From NCBI GenBank assembly GCA_037951165.1, contig JBBDHG010000187.1:4036001-4100000 (forward strand): a DNA stretch of 64,000 nt. Direction: 5' to 3'. The DNA comes from Lophius americanus (lineage: Eukaryota; Chordata; Actinopteri; Lophiiformes; Lophiidae). The notes beneath the pieces were generated by a model. It was not told the origin of the DNA. It was given only the letters and a program-made list of their open reading frames with translations, and did not search any database. The position numbers were made by a program, and so were the translations under genes. Below are positions 1 through 22,529 of this stretch, piece by piece; the stretch's first letter is position 1; every line of letters begins with the position of its first letter.

Positions 1-344
1 CCTAACTCTCTTTCCTTCGCTCACTCCCCAAATTTCCTTACGCCTTCTCTGAGTGAACAGCCAGATACATAGTTGAATGATTAAATGTGCCACGTCGAGA
101 CTGGATACTACACTGGGACGAAGCCCTGCGGAAACTCAACTAAAGGCAAACTGCAAATCTCCGGAGGAGATAGGAATGGATGTCCGGTGTGCGTGAGAGA
201 CCCCTCGCCGTGCAGCCCAAGACTAAGACAGGATAAGAAAGAAGAGAAAAGCAGAGGAAACCTTTTGCCGACACCCATCAGATGCGGGCTGGACTGCTAG
301 CAAAGAACGAGAGCGGGAAAAAGGAGAAGAACTTAATTGAAAGG

Positions 345-450
345 AACAATTGGTCCTGCTCCGTCATCCCAGTGTTCAGACTACCTGTTCAGGATCTTAC
401 TGGTGTACAGTAGTCTGCACATTGGTTAGACTGTGCAAGGAAGTGCTTCA
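345..450 (+). ncRNA. mir199a: miR-199a precursor hairpin
   Basis: The 5p arm at 368-390 begins CCCAGTGTTCAG and matches the vertebrate miR-199a-5p I know over its full length. The 3p arm at 407-428 begins ACAGTAGTCTGCAC and matches miR-199a-3p. A 16-nt loop (391-406) separates them, and the flanks (TGGTCCTGCTCCGTC on the left, GACTGTGCAAGG on the right) extend the stem as in human mir-199a-2. It is antisense to dnm3, inside the intron that follows the first PH exon, as in mammals. In vertebrates it acts in skeletal and mesenchymal development. Confidence 0.97.
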
Positions 451-2764
451 GCAGCAAGACTCAGGACAACATGAAAACCTGCATGTATTATGTCTACGGC
501 AAATTTTGTGTGACTTTTCTTGCCTGAATGGGTGTAAAATGCTCTTTAAATGTGCATACAATATCAAAAGCTTACAACACTTCAACACAGTCGGTCAATG
601 AGTATTTATACTAGGCATAATTTTAAAGCATGTACCATTTTGTCTTTGTTACTTGTGAGGGATGCGCACAATGAAGACAGACAGTTTACGTGCAACATAA
701 CTGAGAAGTGATAACTTCTGACTGAAAAGCCAGACAACAGCTTACTAATTGACTAACAGGCTTCCCGACGTCTTTGACACAATTCTTTTGTCGAGAAGCA
801 CTAAACTGTTTTTTCAAAGTGACTTTCATCGGGTACTTTGAGTTTGTGCATGTTAATCTGTGTGGCAAAAAAGATAACTCTTGTGTTCGTACACATAATG
901 GCACTGTTCTGTATACGCGTGTGGGTTATATTCACAGTGGTGTCAGGGTGGTCATGGAATGTCATGCATCAAAGCTGCTGGTTTCCTCTACCTATAGACT
1001 AATGGATGGGAGATTTGAATCAGGCCTCACACGCACACATACTTATACACAAGTGAGCGACAGTCTAGATTAGGTATCGAGGCATGAGCCATCTGTTTTT
1101 CTTCAGTCTGCCTGGTGGAGGGTGCCCTGGCAATTGAGGGGTGAAGGAATTTGTGTCTGGTCAGTGTGCAGTGGAGATTAAACTCTAAACTATTATGCTT
1201 AACTCTCAATATGAGCTCAGTGTGAAGGTGAAACTGTTGTGACACACAGAAATGAGATGTACCAAACTGCCTTAAAGATGCAAAAAACTTACAGCGTAAG
1301 GAAAGCATAGAGATGGAGAAGGGAGGTTGGAAGGGGTGGGGGTATTTGCGAGTGAGACTGTGGAGGAGTTGAGAGGAGAGAGGGGGAGTCAGAAGGGGAG
1401 GTCTGCAGTGTGGAGACAGCCATGTGGGATTTCTCTGGGCAGATCTTGGAAGCTGGTGTTTGGACAAAGCTTCAGATTTTCCAGCCAGGAATGTGCACAG
1501 TCCCAGGGAGACTGCCAACCACAGAAAGGTGGAGAGAGTGAAAGGGTGGAGGGAGATAAACAGAAAGAGGGAGAGAAATGAACAGGAAAGCACAACAGCG
1601 GTAAAGAATGAAAATAAAAAGGGGGCAGAAGTAAAAAACAAGATTGGAAGGGAGGGAAGAAGCAGAAGCTTGACTTGAGTGATGTAGAAAGGCTGATCAT
1701 CGGATCATCTGTGATAACATGGATGACTGGCAATGCAGCCAGGCCTTCCAAACACAGCTGATAAACCTTCAAAGTTGCGAGGAGTTGCAAACAATCTCAA
1801 ATTTAAACCTTTATAAAATGTTCAATCTTTGTAAAGATAATGTGTCCCACTGTCTCCTTTGCAGGCAGCCAGTTAGTTTTATTTGTTGCAGATGTGCTAA
1901 GGCAGTGTCTATGTGGGAGTAGATTTGTAAACCTATAACACCCTGTGTGTACAATATGCATGCCTGGGGTCGTGTCTGGGAACGCTGTGTTCAAGCGAGC
2001 CAGTGTTTATCTGAAAAGTGGCTGTGTGTCTCTCTGAGTGAGTGTATATTTTTCCCCACAATTTGCATGCCAGGTTGTTTACATCGGGCTCTGCATGTGT
2101 ACGGTATACTGTATATACAAGCCTGTCCCACTGTAAGTGTATGTGCTTATGCGTGCGTGTGTATGTTTGTGCGTCTATGTCTTAGTTTGGCTTGGGGCGG
2201 CTCCAGCTGTGTCAGAGTGAGCCGCTCCAAATGCCTAAACTCCCCGAAGAGGAAGAGGGGGGGGGGGAGCAGAGAGCGGGACAAATAGGGAGGGGTGGGT
2301 GTCAGAGGAATGAATGGGGAAAATGGAGGGGCTCAGTTATAGGTCCAGGTGGTAGGAGAGTCAGGCAAAGCAAACTGACTCACTAGACAGAGGAACCGGA
2401 CTAAAGATGCTCTTTTGATTCGTTTTTTGGATGATGTCATAAGTCGCTAAATCTCCATAAAGGATCTTTCTGTCTAGTTTTACCCCAAACCTGGCCTTTG
2501 AGCAATTCTAATGTGAGTACCAAGAACTATAACTATTTTTGTATAATTATGCATATATCATTATTATAAGCTTTCTGCACACTATTCCTTCCAACCACTC
2601 AACTCAACGTCACCCACGGCACCTACAATGTTTACCTCCAGGTATGAATGTTTTCAAGTGCTTGTCTGTGCCCATGTATAAATGCTGCAATGTGTTCCCC
2701 TCTTCTGATAACACTTCCTTTATTCTGCCCTTCCCTCTTCCATAGCATCAACTGTGACAGGAAA

Positions 2765-2856
2765 AGACTGTTGTGGTGTGTCTGCCTGTCTACACTTGCT
2801 GTGCAGACCTTCTGCTCCTGTACAGCAGGCACAGACAGGCAGACAGATGGCAGCCC
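2765..2856 (+). ncRNA. mir214: miR-214 precursor hairpin
   Basis: The 5p arm at 2783-2804 begins TGCCTGTCTACACTTG. The 3p arm at 2822-2842 begins ACAGCAGGCACAGACAGG. Both match vertebrate miR-214, the 3p arm apart from its last base. A 17-nt loop lies between them and the TGTGTC/GACAGA flanks extend the stem. It lies about 2.4 kb downstream of miR-199a on the same strand, so both most likely derive from one primary transcript. miR-214 is known in fish muscle and hedgehog patterning. Confidence 0.97.
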
Positions 2857-2860
2857 CACT

Positions 2861-3168
2861 GACATCAGAACAGAGGACCACTAACTCCACTGCTAAAATG
2901 AAAAAAACTTCAGCAGCTTCACTGGAGTAGTGGCAACGGTATCGAAACATCAAAAGTTTCCCTCATCTCTTAACTTGTCAAATAGAATGCTGGTTCATGC
3001 TGTGATATGGTTTTAATAAATAAGTGATGACCTAATGGCAGTGTGTTGCTGTGTTATGATTGGCCTGATTTCTTATGTATTAAATCACCAAAATATCACT
3101 CAAAACTACAATGTTTCGCAACGTAATCAATTTGTTTTAAGCTTGAATGTTGAGTTTGAAGGCCTCAC
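2861..3168. other. dnm3 intron downstream of miR-214
   Basis: Intronic sequence between the miR-214 hairpin and the first PH exon. I see no further hairpin, exon or recognisable repeat here. Confidence 0.5.
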
Positions 3169-14582
<11,414 letters not shown>

Positions 14583-15130
14583 CCAACGTTCCCGACCGGC
14601 TACCTGCCCGTTCCTCCGAACCCTTTTGTGTCTAGCAGACGGCGCCTGCAGTCGGTGGTTCCATCATTAACGGCTATCTCCAAGCATGGTGTGAAGAAGG
14701 ACGGCTCATGACACGAGCAACCTTTGATTCAACACTTTCACCTTTAAGATCCTCCGTCCCCGGTGTAGAAAGAGTCTATGTCACGTCATTACCGCGGCTT
14801 TGAAGTTCTAGGCAGAGAAGAGTAAAGACGACGGACGAACGCCGGCGTTGATAGTCAGGGTAGGTTCTGTCATTGTTGGAGTTACCTACCGACTTGGTGA
14901 CCGATGGAAGCCATCTAATACACCGCTGGGGCTGGTGGGGTTGGGCGTGCCAGTTTTCCAGGTCAGGAGTTGGGCTTCAACCTCATCCGGTCCTGAAAAA
15001 CCGTGAACGACGACGGACGCGTCTTCAAACCATCAGCATGCAGAACTTTTTAACGACGTTGAAGTTGAGATAAAAAAAAAAGAAAAAAGAAAAGCTTAAC
15101 TCAACTGACAGCTAACGGAATCAAGTTTAC
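14583..15130 (-). promoter_or_regulatory. dnm3 5' UTR and promoter region
   Basis: The dnm3 ATG is at 14580-14582 and the sequence to its right is richer in G+C and CpG than the introns, as expected of a promoter. The transcription start cannot be fixed. No TATA box is obvious. Confidence 0.5.
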
Positions 15131-15520
15131 TGCGCATGCGCACGACACGACAAGTTAACTTCAGGAATTCTTAATCGCATCCCGATTTCTCGCAGATTCA
15201 CTGCCACCAACATGGGCTGTTTAACACACAGCCACAAACACACACACATAAACAAAGAAACCAGAGCCAGAGTGGGGAGTGTAAATAACACGCCTAGATT
15301 CTCTGGTATGGAGGGCGTGAACACGGAGAAGAACGCAAAAACATTGAAATAGAAACTAAAGTCTGAATTTATTGCAGATATGATGCAATAGTAATAATAA
15401 TGCATGTTCAAAATCACGCAACGGCATTTTATTATGATGTTATTATCTTTTAATTGTTATATTAATGTTAGATTTCTTTATAAATTTCACTGAATGGTAA
15501 AGTCAAAACATTCAGAATAT

Positions 15521-15945
15521 ACCAATCAGCCATAACATAATAAACACAGCCAGTTGAAGTCAGAATAATATTGATTATGTCGTTAAAATGAGTTATTCAA
15601 AAGTACAAAATGATGTGCAGGAAGCAGAAAAATGGCTAAGCAATACATTCTACGTGACTTTGACAATGGTCAAAATTTGATGGCTAGATGACCGGTTCAA
15701 ACTGCAGCTCTTGTTGGCGGTTCCTGGTCTTTGGTGATTAGTATCTCCAAAAGTGATCTAAGAAAGGACAACTGATAACAGTGACAGGGTCATGGCCAAC
15801 CAACGCTCATTTGAAGAGAGAGGAGGCGAGCCCAATCAAACAGAGGAGCTACTGCAGTAATAATTACAGAAAAAGTGAATGCTGGTGTGATAGAAATGTG
15901 TCCGTACCACAGTGCATCACAGAGCCATTTCGGTGGCGATAAAAA
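15521..15945 (+). mobile_element. Tc1-like DNA transposon, truncated remnant
   Basis: It begins at the inverted-repeat end (ACCAATCAGCCATAACATAA) and runs through degraded transposase sequence: AATGGCTAAGC, then GACTTTGACAATGGTCAAAATT, GATGGCTAGATGACC and GACAGGGTCATGG. It stops before the catalytic domain. It lies between dnm3 and mettl13. Related ends occur at 26085-26300 and 47265-47375. Confidence 0.75.
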
Positions 15946-15972
15946 AGAACTGTGCAATATAAGTCAGTTGGA

Positions 15973-15978
15973 TTTAAT
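15973..15978 (-). terminator. Possible mettl13 poly(A) signal (ATTAAA)
   Basis: This is the nearest common variant signal downstream of the stop codon on the minus strand. It falls at the edge of the Tc1-like remnant. No canonical AATAAA is closer. Confidence 0.3.
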
Positions 15979-16138
15979 GTCACAGTTGATCAGGGTATGA
16001 CAACGCTTTCATCCTATCATGATGTGAAAATTAAATGTCTTTTACTCTTAGTTGTACATGTTATACAACACATTTCCTTACATTGCACTAAATGTAAAGT
16101 CAAAGCAATATCCATCTTTTTCTCTCCCATCCCAAACT

Positions 16139-19100
16139 TTACTCTACTTTGAGGTCCTTCAACAGTTGTACAATTTCTATGTGCGGGCTGTTGTTGGTTC
16201 CAGTCTTGTTGGTGCACAATGCACTCTGTAGACTCTTGGCTGCTTGGTGCAAGGATGAAGGGACATGGCAAACATCCAATATCTCGTTTTCTCCACGAGA
16301 GCACAGGAGGACCTCATTGACTTCCTGCTCAATCTTTCTAGAGAGGATGGTGGGAAACAGGTTCTTCACACGCTCCAACACACTTTTTCTCAAGTCCGAG
16401 TCACGACACACAAGGTTCAGCATGAATATTCCTGATCCAATGGAAGACAGAGATAGACAGAAGAAGGGGGAAAAAAGGATAGAGAGAGAGGAAATACTTT
16501 TTATAGATATAATGAAACAATAGGTTGTACATTAAGAATTTTCCAAGAGCCTATCAAAGTGTTGAATATTATTAACAACTACCATGTGCATTGTAATGAT
16601 TACAAACAAAACATGGCCCATTCAAGCAGATGCAGGTAAACGACTTGTTAAAAATTCTGTACCTTTGGGGACTAGCAGCCTGCTGACTTTCTGCAGAATC
16701 GAGGTTTCCACGAAGGCAGCAGGAGGACAGCTCATACCCAAAGTACTATCTTTGTTGTCCACATCGAACATGATGACATCAAACAAACGACCACCTACAA
16801 GGACAAAAAATAACCACTGTCATTTATTGGTATTGTTAATGCTAAGACTTGTGAATCCTTTCTGTATATGATTCCTCCTTCTCTAACCTTCTTTTTCTAG
16901 GGCACAGATGCGTTCAAGACCATCCCCGAGAGTGACAGTCAAACGATCATCTGGTCGGAACCCGAACCATTGGTTGGCCACCTCCATCACGGCAGGGTCT
17001 AGTTCTACAACCTCCACAATGGCATTGGGAACAAAGTCCCTTAGGAACTGGGGTAGTCCTCCTCCACCAAGCCCCACCAGCAGCATGGACACCTGGGCAT
17101 CTATGAAGCATGATTCAGGGGATAGGGAAAAAAATAGAAAATCACGAATTAAAGCTCAATCAGAATTTCCTTCAGCTTAAGATAAACTAAAGAAGATGGG
17201 GATGTATTAACCTTTGTTTTGTGGCATGCCCAGTCCAAGCATTGTAAGACCAGCCACCATGACTTCATGGTGTGCGCAGCAAAGGAAGCCACTGTCCACT
17301 GGGAGAGAGGTTGCGAATTTTGTTTGAGAAGCTGTTGCCTTGACCTTCTTTTTGCTTTTCTTCTTCTGACTGGATGCTAAAGGGAGAAACCCATTTCCTC
17401 ATTTCATCATCCATATCACATGTCAGAGCAAACCATCATGATATAATTATACTGCATTCTGTACTTAAACCTTTATTATTAGGGCTATTAGGCAATTACA
17501 GTATACGACTATAAAAAGAACATAAAGGCAAAAAGATATAAAATAGAATAGAATAGACACTTTATTTATCCCCACAAGGACATTTGGTCGTTAATGCAGC
17601 TCCAATGTTGTGAAGGGACCATAGATGAAAAAAACACATATAAACCTGTGTATATGTAAACATGTATGAATAGACATACAATAAATAACAGTAAATATGG
17701 GGGGGGATATAAGTCTACTTAGTGATATAAGTCAAACGTTGGCATCAATTTGTCAATCTCTAACTTCCAAGAGAGGCTTATTGAAAGCCCTGACAAAATC
17801 AACTATAAGCAAAAAAAGGAGCAAAACGTATTGTGGTGACCTTAAAAAATAAATTACCAGCATTTGGAGAGACAAGACGGCTCTCTGATTGGACAAGGGA
17901 AGAATTAGACAGGAAAACCAATCTGCGATACAGTTCTCCATCTTCTCCTCTGACATTCTCCACACAATACTGTCCACTGAGCTCACTCACACCCCTGGCG
18001 ACCTCCTCCCGCCAACCTAGGTCACCTCCAACAGATAGAAACGGCACCTGAATTGTGGTAGAGACTTTAAATGAAAACACGTTTATGAGACTAAAAATGT
18101 TTTACTATTCAAAAGAAGAAATAATGGTCTGTGCTTACCTGCTGGTTGGCTGGCATACCGGGAGGAGCCAATTCCATTACCATAGGTGAAAGTTCTGACT
18201 GGACAGCCTGCATGTCTGTGTACTCTTGATTCCTATGCATTGCCACAATAACCAGGCGCCTAAAGTTAGCACTGGCTGCCACCTGCCTTTGACCCTCGCT
18301 GGAGCTGTAGAGCCAAGCTGTCTCACTGCCTTGAGGCACTGTTAAGTTTAGCAAAGGGCGAAAATCATCAAAGAAGGACAAAATACAACCAGTGTGACTT
18401 TTTTAAGGATGGTAGAAACACTGCGTGACACCAACAGGAGCTCACCAATAAAAATAGCAAAATAATTTGATCTCGGAACCTTGGCACCCGGGGAACAATC
18501 TTGCACTGTAAGAACGTATCTGGGTAGGCCGGTCTTGGCGTGGCAGAGGGTGACTGAGAGGTTTGAGCTGGCATCTGTCTTTGTACGGAGCCTCTTTTTC
18601 AACACTGCATAAGCCTGATGCTCCTTCACAGCTGACAAGAGGTCAGCTACCTGTGTGAGACGCGTAGGGGCTCCATCTTCCCCAACACACATCTCCAGGA
18701 TAGGTGTGGGCATAGACTGACGAAACTTGGTGCAGACCAGAACAAAGACTGGCAGCGCAAAGGAATCCTCTTCCTTCTCACTTACCTCCTGCAAGCAGTG
18801 AAGCCTCACTGCCCACCCAAGTTGAACAAAGTGCTCCACAGCCAGCTTGATCACAGACTCCTGAGCCAACGTGACACATAGATACCGACCTCCGACACTT
18901 AATACACGGGCAACCTGCAGACACAAGAAAACTTGTGACCTGACGAGGAAAAATATGACGACCTTTCTCAATCCTTAGTGGAAAGTCAGGTGGCATACCA
19001 GCAGAAAGAAGTACAAAAGATAAGGAAAACAATTATCAAATAATAAACTATATATTACTGTAGCTTACATTCACAACCATATGTGCATCACGCAAACTGT

Positions 19101-20474
19101 GATGATTAACACACATAATGTCTGTACACTTTGACAATCTCTTTCACACCTCAGAGAGCATGTTTCTTGCCAATGTTCCTTCTTCTTCTGATGCCATAGC
19201 ATCCAGTGTGCCTTTGTCCAGAGCAGCCTGGAAGCTGGCATCCTCATATGGAGTTTGTGTAGCATCCACCTGCTGAAAGGTCAGGTCTGGTCGGCGCTCA
19301 GCGTTTCGCTGATTCATTTGAGTCACCACTGTCTCACTGATGTCAATATTAGTGAGTTGTTTATAGCCAACATCATACAGCTGTTCACTAAGCTCAGAGT
19401 TACCACAACCGACCACCAACACCTAAAAAAACAAAACACAGTTTATCAGTTTTTATTACTGACAGTGAGGTAATGTATGTACAGTATCTAAACACATATG
19501 ACAAAGAAGTGTTAAAACAGTTTTGAGGGAACTCAAACTTAATTTGAGTTCCACCAGCAGATCTCGAACTTGGTGCTCCCACTATTATGCAGTATCAACT
19601 ATATTATCATGTATGACATTATCCCTGACTGACGAGAAGGAGACTGGGGTCTGATTACCCTTCAGGAAACCATTTCATACTTAGAGGCAGCACATTGGCA
19701 CGATGGGTAGCATTGCTGCCTCACAGCGATACATTTCTTTGGTGTAATTAATAAACCCACCCTTGGGACTTTCTTTGTTGAATTTTCATGTTCTCCCCTT
19801 GTTTCTGTGTGTTCTCGGCTGAAATGGTGGCTTCCTCCCACAATCCAATGTCATGCAATCTAGGTGAATTGGGGACCCTTATTTGCCTGTAGGGAAAAAT
19901 GTGTGTGTGATGAACTGGCAAACTATGTTGGATGAACTCTGTCTCACACAGTGTTATGATAGTATATGCTCCAGCCTCCCCATGATGGTACCTCATTTGA
20001 GTGTGTATGCACTTCTAGTCCAGTGAAATTAATAAACAAATATTGGAACTTTGTTTCTTTATTTCACAGGTAAAATTGGTGCTTATGTCAAAGAAAATTT
20101 AAAATGCAAATGATACCCTTCTAAAATGATATTGTAGTGTGATAGTGAAGTGTGTTACTATGAACGTCCATACTGGGAGATGCGAGCTAAGAATGCATAC
20201 ATATCAAGTAAACGAAATGACCAATATTGATTTAACTGTAAACACAAATTGTTTATGCCATACTGACATGCACACAGGTTCCACTTGTATGTAACTCCCG
20301 CCGTGTGGCATCATATCCTACCTTATGTTGGACTTTAATGTATTTATGCAACACGCCACAGAGTTTGTTGTAGTCTCCATACCACTCAAAAGCCTTCTCT
20401 GCGCGATTTTTGAAAAATCTCTCCCAGTACTCTGCGGAGCTGAACTCTGCGGTTGTTCGAGGTAACAGACTCAT
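16139..20474 (-). CDS. mettl13: eEF1A lysine and N-terminal methyltransferase METTL13, complete
   Basis: Dual-domain methyltransferase of elongation factor eEF1A: in the human protein the N-terminal domain modifies Lys55 and the C-terminal domain the alpha-amino group. Exons: 20322-20474, 19150-19422, 18446-18914, 18139-18338, 17858-18047, 17212-17376, 16888-17100, 16663-16794, 16139-16431. They join without a break into 695 residues (human 699). The start MSLLPRTTAEF aligns with human MNLLPKSSREF. The N-terminal SAM site is VLVVGCGNSELSEQ with NIDIS and DKGTLDA. The C-terminal domain has MLLVGLGGGGLP, VEVVELDPAVMEVA and MFDVDNKDSTLGMSCPP. A lysine-rich linker (SQKKKSKKKVK) separates the halves. 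The last exon ends LKDLKVE. It is divergent from itpa. Confidence 0.97.
17535..17600 (-). repeat. LINE/SINE-type 3' end, (TAGAA)n tail, reverse orientation
   Basis: AATAGAATAGAATAGACACT followed by TTATTTATCCCCACAAGG resembles the same tail family as 10159-10220, on the other strand. It lies in mettl13 intron 5. Confidence 0.5.
19683..19990 (+). mobile_element. SINE copy, degenerate
   Basis: It starts GGCAGCACATTGGCACGATG and runs through TTGCTGCCTCACAG, CATGTTCTCCCC, TTCCTCCCACAATCC, GGTGAATTGG and ATGCTCCAGCC. This order of blocks matches a widespread teleost SINE-like repeat. It sits in mettl13 intron 1 and is antisense to the gene. Confidence 0.75.
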
Positions 20475-20729
20475 TTTGCCTATAATATTCCAAAACGTTT
20501 CAGTTTACAGTGGCCGACTTTCCGCAGCCCCTGATCCACATGTCGTTTACCGACTTTTCTAACCGGACAGCATTGCTGGTAGCAGCGCTCGCTGATTGGA
20601 CAGTTTTCTTGAAGGCGGGCCAAATGATGTCCAGTGTTTCGCTGAGGATCTCAGAGCTGATGTCACTGGCGGTTCCTAAGCCGGAAGTTGATGGTACGCC
20701 ACAGTTAGTAGTCCGGGTTGTACTTTATC
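20475..20729. promoter_or_regulatory. Bidirectional promoter of mettl13 and itpa
   Basis: Only 255 bp lie between the two start codons. The interval contains an inverted CCAAT box (ATTGG, 20595-20599) and an ETS-type site (CCGGAAGT, 20681-20688) and no TATA box, a typical housekeeping divergent promoter. Confidence 0.75.
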
Positions 20730-22354
20730 ATGGCTTTGCCAGCAGGAAGGTCTGTAGTCTTCGTGACTGGAAACGCCAAAAAACTCGAGGAGGTGAGAAT
20801 CAAACACTTAATGTGTATGACACATTTAATGGTTTCAGGAGACTATTATACCTTACCAGGTGCATTTTTGCATCTAGGGCTTCCCATACAGCTGGCTCCA
20901 TGTGGGATCGAATCTACCTTTAGCAAAACTCACAATAGCCCTCGCACTGTAATAAGGAACTCTAGCTGGAGTGTTTGTTTGGAGTTTGCCTGACCAAACA
21001 GCGACACTCCATATTCATTTTAATCCAAACCAAATTATTTAAAAAATAATATTATTTTAAAAGAGACCTATGTTTTTCAATATAAATGAACCTGCTAAAT
21101 ATTTTATCACATCCATTAGGTCATTCAGATCCTGGGGAACACGTTCCCCTACAAACTAGTGTCAAAAAAGATTGACTGTAAGTATACAAGGAGACATAAT
21201 CAGTGAAGGGATATATTTTCATGCAAACGCTGCTCACATATCTCTTCATCAGTGCCAGAATACCAAGGAGAGCCAGATGAGATTTCCATACAGAAATGCC
21301 AGGAGGCTGCGCAGCAGGTACTGTTATTACTCAGACATAAATATTATATATGAACAGTATTTCGTTTGATAAATATTTGAAACTGGTGTGAACATTATGT
21401 TTTCACCTTTAGATTGACGGGCCAGTCATAGTGGAGGACACATGTCTGTGTTTCACGGCTCTGGGAGGCCTTCCTGGTCCCTACATGTCAGTATAATATA
21501 CCCAATGAAAAATATCCCATTGAAACCTTTATCGTTTACAGTGTTAATTTATTGCTATACTGACAGCAAAACTTTATTTTGTAGAAAATGGTTCCTTGAT
21601 AAACTTAAGCCAGAAGGTAAGTACGATTAATAGACTAAAATTGCTGTGATACGATCACAAACCTACAGTATCTGGAACAGAAATGAAAAAGTGAATTGAG
21701 CTTTCCAGCATCTAAAATCTTGTTAAATGTTTAATTATTTGTAGGCTTGTACAAACTCTTGGCTGGGTTTGAAGATAAATCAGCATGGGCTCTCTGCACC
21801 TTTGCATTCTCTGCTGGGAAGGATGAACCGGTACAGCTCTTCAGAGGGAAAACAGAGGTCAGAATCTCCTAAGAAAAAAAGAAAGTCTGAAGTGTTTTCA
21901 TGAGTTTGTGTGCTTTTCTTACCTATTCAAATTTTTTTCTTGATATTTTCAGGGACACATTGTGGAACCCAGGGGGCCTAGAGACTTTGGATGGGACCCC
22001 TGTTTCCAGCCTGAGGGCTATGACAAAACGTAAGCAAGGACTGCTTCCAATTCGCTTTGCTCACCGCCAGGGGGAGCCAGAAGTCTAATACTTAACTTTC
22101 AGTTGGAATCGTTTGAGCACTGGAGTTCAGTTCTGAAAACAAAACACATTAGTGTGATGGTGATTATTTGTTAGTATTCTGCCAAACATGTCTATACCGA
22201 CATCTCCCCTTTCATCTGCAGGTATGCTGAACTACCAAAAGAAGTGAAAAATACTATCTCTCACCGCTACCGGGCACTTGCTGCCATGTCTGAGCACTTC
22301 TCTCAAACAAATGATTCATCATCGCAGAGCAAGAAGAATAAACAGGATCAATAA
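20730..22354 (+). CDS. itpa: Inosine triphosphate pyrophosphatase, complete
   Basis: Hydrolyses ITP, dITP and XTP to monophosphates and so keeps deaminated purines out of nucleic acids; cytosolic. Exons: 20730-20792, 21120-21177, 21253-21317, 21413-21486, 21585-21616, 21745-21857, 21953-22029, 22222-22354; total 204 residues. Family motifs: FVTGNAKKLEEV near the start (substrate loop), DEISIQKCQEAA, VIVEDTCLCF with the catalytic acidic pair, GPYIKWFLDKL, FGWDPCFQPEG and SHRYRAL. The C-terminus ends in a polar Ser/Lys stretch (NDSSSQSKKNKQDQ), making it about ten residues longer than the human 194-residue protein. It shares its promoter region with mettl13. Confidence 0.97.
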
Positions 22355-22500
22355 TTAGTCATTTGGATGACACAATACAAAATAAATCTTTTGTTTGGCT
22401 CTGAAAAGTATGGTTTGGATGGAAATGTATAAATGTAATGCCCTCTGCTAGAGTCTTAAGCAGAAGGTTGTGGATTTTGAATTTTATTTCTCATGTATTC

Positions 22501-22506
22501 AATAAA
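22501..22506 (+). terminator. itpa poly(A) signal AATAAA
   Basis: A canonical AATAAA 147 bp after the itpa stop codon, with an earlier one near 22381. Confidence 0.65.
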
Positions 22507-22529
22507 GAATTTTTTAAATATTTAAACAA

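Larger units (their letters stand above)
345..2860 (+). ncRNA. dnm3os: Inferred Dnm3os-like primary transcript for miR-199a/214 (ends unknown)
   Basis: Both hairpins are on the plus strand, antisense to dnm3, within one intron. In mammals they are processed from the long non-coding RNA DNM3OS. Only the minimum span between the hairpins is given. I cannot place the promoter, exons or poly(A) site. No conserved protein-coding frame is visible in the interval, which includes a purine-rich tract (about 1315-1660) and a short G run near 2261. Confidence 0.6.

Noticed and set aside
1027..1641. 204-codon minus-strand frame between the two microRNAs
   Set aside because: Comes from a purine/pyrimidine-biased tract (Ser/Leu/Phe-rich product), no family resemblance.
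1..3168. Search for the next dnm3 PH-domain exon (KKYMLPLDNLK region) left of 3169
   Set aside because: No matching reverse-strand sequence seen, so the exon is taken to lie off the left edge rather than lost.
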